From: Paenibacillus tarimensis
GTDB lineage: Bacteria; Bacillota; Bacilli; Paenibacillales; Paenibacillaceae
Reading direction: 5' to 3'
Length of the DNA stretch: 64,000 nucleotides
NCBI RefSeq assembly: GCF_021532315.1
Contig: NZ_JAKGAO010000025.1
Coordinates: 62,001-126,000 of the forward strand
This document shows positions 62,086 through 64,000 of this stretch, piece after piece. Every line of letters starts with the position of its first letter. Within the stretch, counting starts at the first letter, position 1. The position numbers and the translations under genes were made by a program. The notes under the pieces were generated by a model. It searched no databases and was not told the DNA's origin. It saw nothing but the letters and a program-made list of their open reading frames with translations.

Positions 62086-63366
62086 TTACCCCACAGATAT
62101 GAACTTGGACCCTATCTCCTCTGCCATCGTTTTGCTGATCAGCTGCAGTCCTTCCATTAACAGCTCAGATTCAATGGTCAGCGGCGGCATGACTTTGAGC
62201 ACCGTATCGTTGCGTCCGCTTCTCTCCATAATGAGGCCATTGCTGAAGCATTGATCGGCTATCCGTTTCGCCGCTTCGGCGCCGCCTGCATGTTTTACAT
62301 CAATACCCCAGAACAGCCCCAGACCGCGGATTTCCACCTCTCCGTCCAGCTCTTCCGCCATGCTGGTCAAGTAATCCCGCACGATCTCGCCTTTGCGGAT
62401 AACTTCCTGCTCGAGACCGGTCTGCTCCCGGAACTGCAGCGCAGCCGTGGCCGCCGTGAACGCCAGCTGATTGCCGCGGAATGTGCCGTTATGCTCACCC
62501 GGCTTCCAGATGTCTAGCTCGGGCTTTAGCAGAACAAGCGCCAGCGGCAGCCCGTACCCGCCGATTGACTTGGACAGCAGCACGATATCCGGTGTAATGC
62601 CTGCCCGCTCGAAGGAGAAGAACGGCCCGATCCTCCCGCAGCCGACCTGAATGTCGTCGCAAATCAGCAGAATATCATGGTCATCGCACAGCTTGCGCAG
62701 GCGCATCATCCATTCGGCCGGAGCCGGGTACACACCGCCCTCTGCCTGCACCGATTCAAACAAAATGGCGGCTGGCTTCTCAATTCCGCTATTCTCATCA
62801 CTGAGCACATGCTCCATGTAGGCTATGGTGTCAATTCCATCTATTCCGCCGGCCGGGTACGGCATCAGCGTTACGCCCTGCAGCGGAATGCCCGCCGCCT
62901 GGCGGCAGTACAGGTTGGCTGTCGCTGCCAGGCTGCCGAGGGACATGCCGTGGAACCCGCCCATAAAGGCGAAGATATTGGTGCGCCCCTTCACTCTGCG
63001 CGCCAGCTTCAACGCCGCCTCTACCGCGTTGGTGCCAGTCGGGCTGCAGAACTGCAGCTTGTAATCAAGATTGCGCGGATTGAGCACAAGGTCGGCAAAG
63101 GTCTTGATAAATTCTCTCTTGACCGTTGTATACATGTCCAGCCCGTGCGTCACATAATCCTCCTGAAGGTGGGCGAGCAGGCGGTTCTTGATAAAGTCGT
63201 TGTTATGGCCGTAATTAAGCGCTCCGGCTCCCGCGAAGAAATCGATATAGCTGCGGCCCGCTTCATCTTGGATGACGGCATTTTTGGCTGTGCGGAATAC
63301 CACCGGGAAGGATCTGCAGTAGGATCTGACATTCGATTCGTGCTTCTCGAACATTTCCATTATCAT
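62086..63366 (-). CDS. ectB: diaminobutyrate--2-oxoglutarate aminotransferase (EctB-like)
   Basis: A 426-aa PLP enzyme that makes L-2,4-diaminobutyrate from aspartate semialdehyde. Class III aminotransferase features include the start ESNVRSYCRSFPVVF, FFAGAGALNYGHN, FCSPTGTNAVEAALKLAR, CDDIQVGCGRIGPFFSFE and the PLP Lys in LLSKSIGGYGLPL. No ectA or ectC lies beside it, and a type II thioesterase gene follows. So it probably supplies diaminobutyrate for a nonribosomal peptide rather than for ectoine. The ATG at 63366 is best placed from AAGGA; 63360 is an alternative. Confidence 0.9.
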   Translation of the reverse strand: MIMEMFEKHESNVRSYCRSFPVVFRTAKNAVIQDEAGRSYIDFFAGAGALNYGHNNDFIKNRLLAHLQEDYVTHGLDMYTTVKREFIKTFADLVLNPRNLDYKLQFCSPTGTNAVEAALKLARRVKGRTNIFAFMGGFHGMSLGSLAATANLYCRQAAGIPLQGVTLMPYPAGGIDGIDTIAYMEHVLSDENSGIEKPAAILFESVQAEGGVYPAPAEWMMRLRKLCDDHDILLICDDIQVGCGRIGPFFSFERAGITPDIVLLSKSIGGYGLPLALVLLKPELDIWKPGEHNGTFRGNQLAFTAATAALQFREQTGLEQEVIRKGEIVRDYLTSMAEELDGEVEIRGLGLFWGIDVKHAGGAEAAKRIADQCFSNGLIMERSGRNDTVLKVMPPLTIESELLMEGLQLISKTMAEEIGSKFISVG

Positions 63367-63392
63367 CACTCAATTCCTTATAGATTTTGGTA

Positions 63393-64000
63393 TTAAGCCA
63401 TAACATTAAGCAGCTCAATCTGTTGATCCCTGCATGCGTTCATCATATCCTGCGGCCACACCGACATCTGCACCTGCCCGATATGCGATTTGCGGAGCAG
63501 CAGCATAGCTACCCTCGACTGGCCAATGCCCCCGCCTATCGTATAGGGAAGCTCCCCGCCAAGAAGCATTTGGTGAAAAGGAAGCTCCGCCCGCTCCGCA
63601 CAGCCGCTCTCCTGCAGCTGCCGCACAAGCGACTCCTCGTCGACTCGGATGCCCATGGAGGAAATTTCGAAGGCCATTTCCAGCACCGGGTTCCAGACAA
63701 TGATGTCGCCATTCAGCTGCCAGTCGTCATAATCCGGCGCCCGGCCGTCATGCGGCTGGCCGGAAGCCAGTCTGCCGCCAACCTGCATTAGGAAGACCGC
63801 CCCCTTCTCCCTGGCGATCAGCTGCTCGCGCTCCTTCGGCGCTGTCTCCGCTCCGAAACGGTCCTCAAGCTCCTGCGAGGTCACAAAGCTGATGTCCTCA
63901 GGCAGGAATGGCGGAAGCAGCGGATCAAGTGCAGCAAGCTCTGACTCCGTCTCCTTAAGCGCTGCGTAGATAAGCTGGACCTTGTCCTTCAAGGTATCCA
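63393..64000 (-). CDS. asnA: aspartate--ammonia ligase AsnA (partial, 5' end beyond window)
   Basis: Makes asparagine from aspartate, ammonia and ATP. The visible ~200 C-terminal residues show family patterns: [72 protein letters not shown] and [11 protein letters not shown]. The frame is open to the window edge (residues DTLKDKVQ), and full-length AsnA is about 330 aa, so roughly 130 N-terminal residues are missing. It lies 26 bp upstream of ectB on the same strand. Confidence 0.92.
   Translation of the reverse strand, partial: DTLKDKVQLIYAALKETESELAALDPLLPPFLPEDISFVTSQELEDRFGAETAPKEREQLIAREKGAVFLMQVGGRLASGQPHDGRAPDYDDWQLNGDIIVWNPVLEMAFEISSMGIRVDEESLVRQLQESGCAERAELPFHQMLLGGELPYTIGGGIGQSRVAMLLLRKSHIGQVQMSVWPQDMMNACRDQQIELLNVMA

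Overview
The window looks like chromosomal DNA of a Paenibacillus-type Bacillota. Genes have strong AGGAGG-type ribosome binding sites and use ATG, GTG and TTG starts. The gene set includes an S-layer-homology remnant, a modular pectate lyase, a GlpP antiterminator, a LysM/CAP protein, a BlaI/M56 pair, YhaM and several Cof-type HAD phosphatases. The species assignment is inferred from gene content; no rRNA or tRNA gene was seen.

Layout. 1-7360: a kelch-repeat secreted protein, a decayed S-layer-homology fragment, a quinone-reductase-like dehydrogenase, a lipoprotein gene broken by a 10-bp triplication, a pyrK-pyrD pair in which pyrK carries an in-frame stop, and an unknown 386-aa protein. 7365-10321: an AT-richer operon of three membrane subunits and one ABC ATPase. 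10382-16138: map and yhaM, then a MATE-TetR-ABC exporter operon. 16378-25766: two HAD phosphatases and a metallophosphoesterase, then a CUT1-type ABC importer with glpP as its last gene, then a large secreted lamin-tail-domain protein. Three related RNA leader elements link these units. 26060-32273: a two-component system, a serine hydrolase, and M56 peptidase, BlaI and YceI genes with three BlaI-type operators. 32577-42419: a MATE transporter, a CAP/LysM protein, pectate lyase, exonuclease III, a sugar isomerase-like protein and a pair of unknown proteins, one with Ig-like domains.

The most interesting region is 42725-55115 on the minus strand, which looks like an unusual RiPP (ribosomally made, modified peptide) cluster. 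In transcription order it holds two radical SAM/SPASM enzymes, a 51-residue Cys-rich precursor peptide that is easily missed, a strong hairpin, a PqqD-like/M50 protease fusion, an ABC ATPase, an FtsX-type permease, and a 960-aa protein. The first 400 residues of that protein match the borosin (OphMA-type) peptide-backbone N-methyltransferase fold; the rest is four tandem beta-type repeats. A CPBP protease, now split by a stop codon, and an Sfp-type phosphopantetheinyl transferase follow as a separate unit. Radical SAM maturation next to borosin-like N-methylation is not a combination I recognise.

55446-58366 is an NAD-salvage operon (nrtR-pncA-pncB) with a palindromic operator. 58671-60868 is a small operon of a two-helix peptide, a secreted unknown protein and a subtilisin. 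61342-64000 is a minus-strand unit with a type II thioesterase, a diaminobutyrate aminotransferase and asnA, probably the edge of a nonribosomal peptide locus beyond the window.

At least five genes are interrupted: the SLH fragment, the lipoprotein, pyrK, the CPBP protease and a small membrane protein. This is either real decay or unresolved base errors and should be kept in mind when using the sequence.
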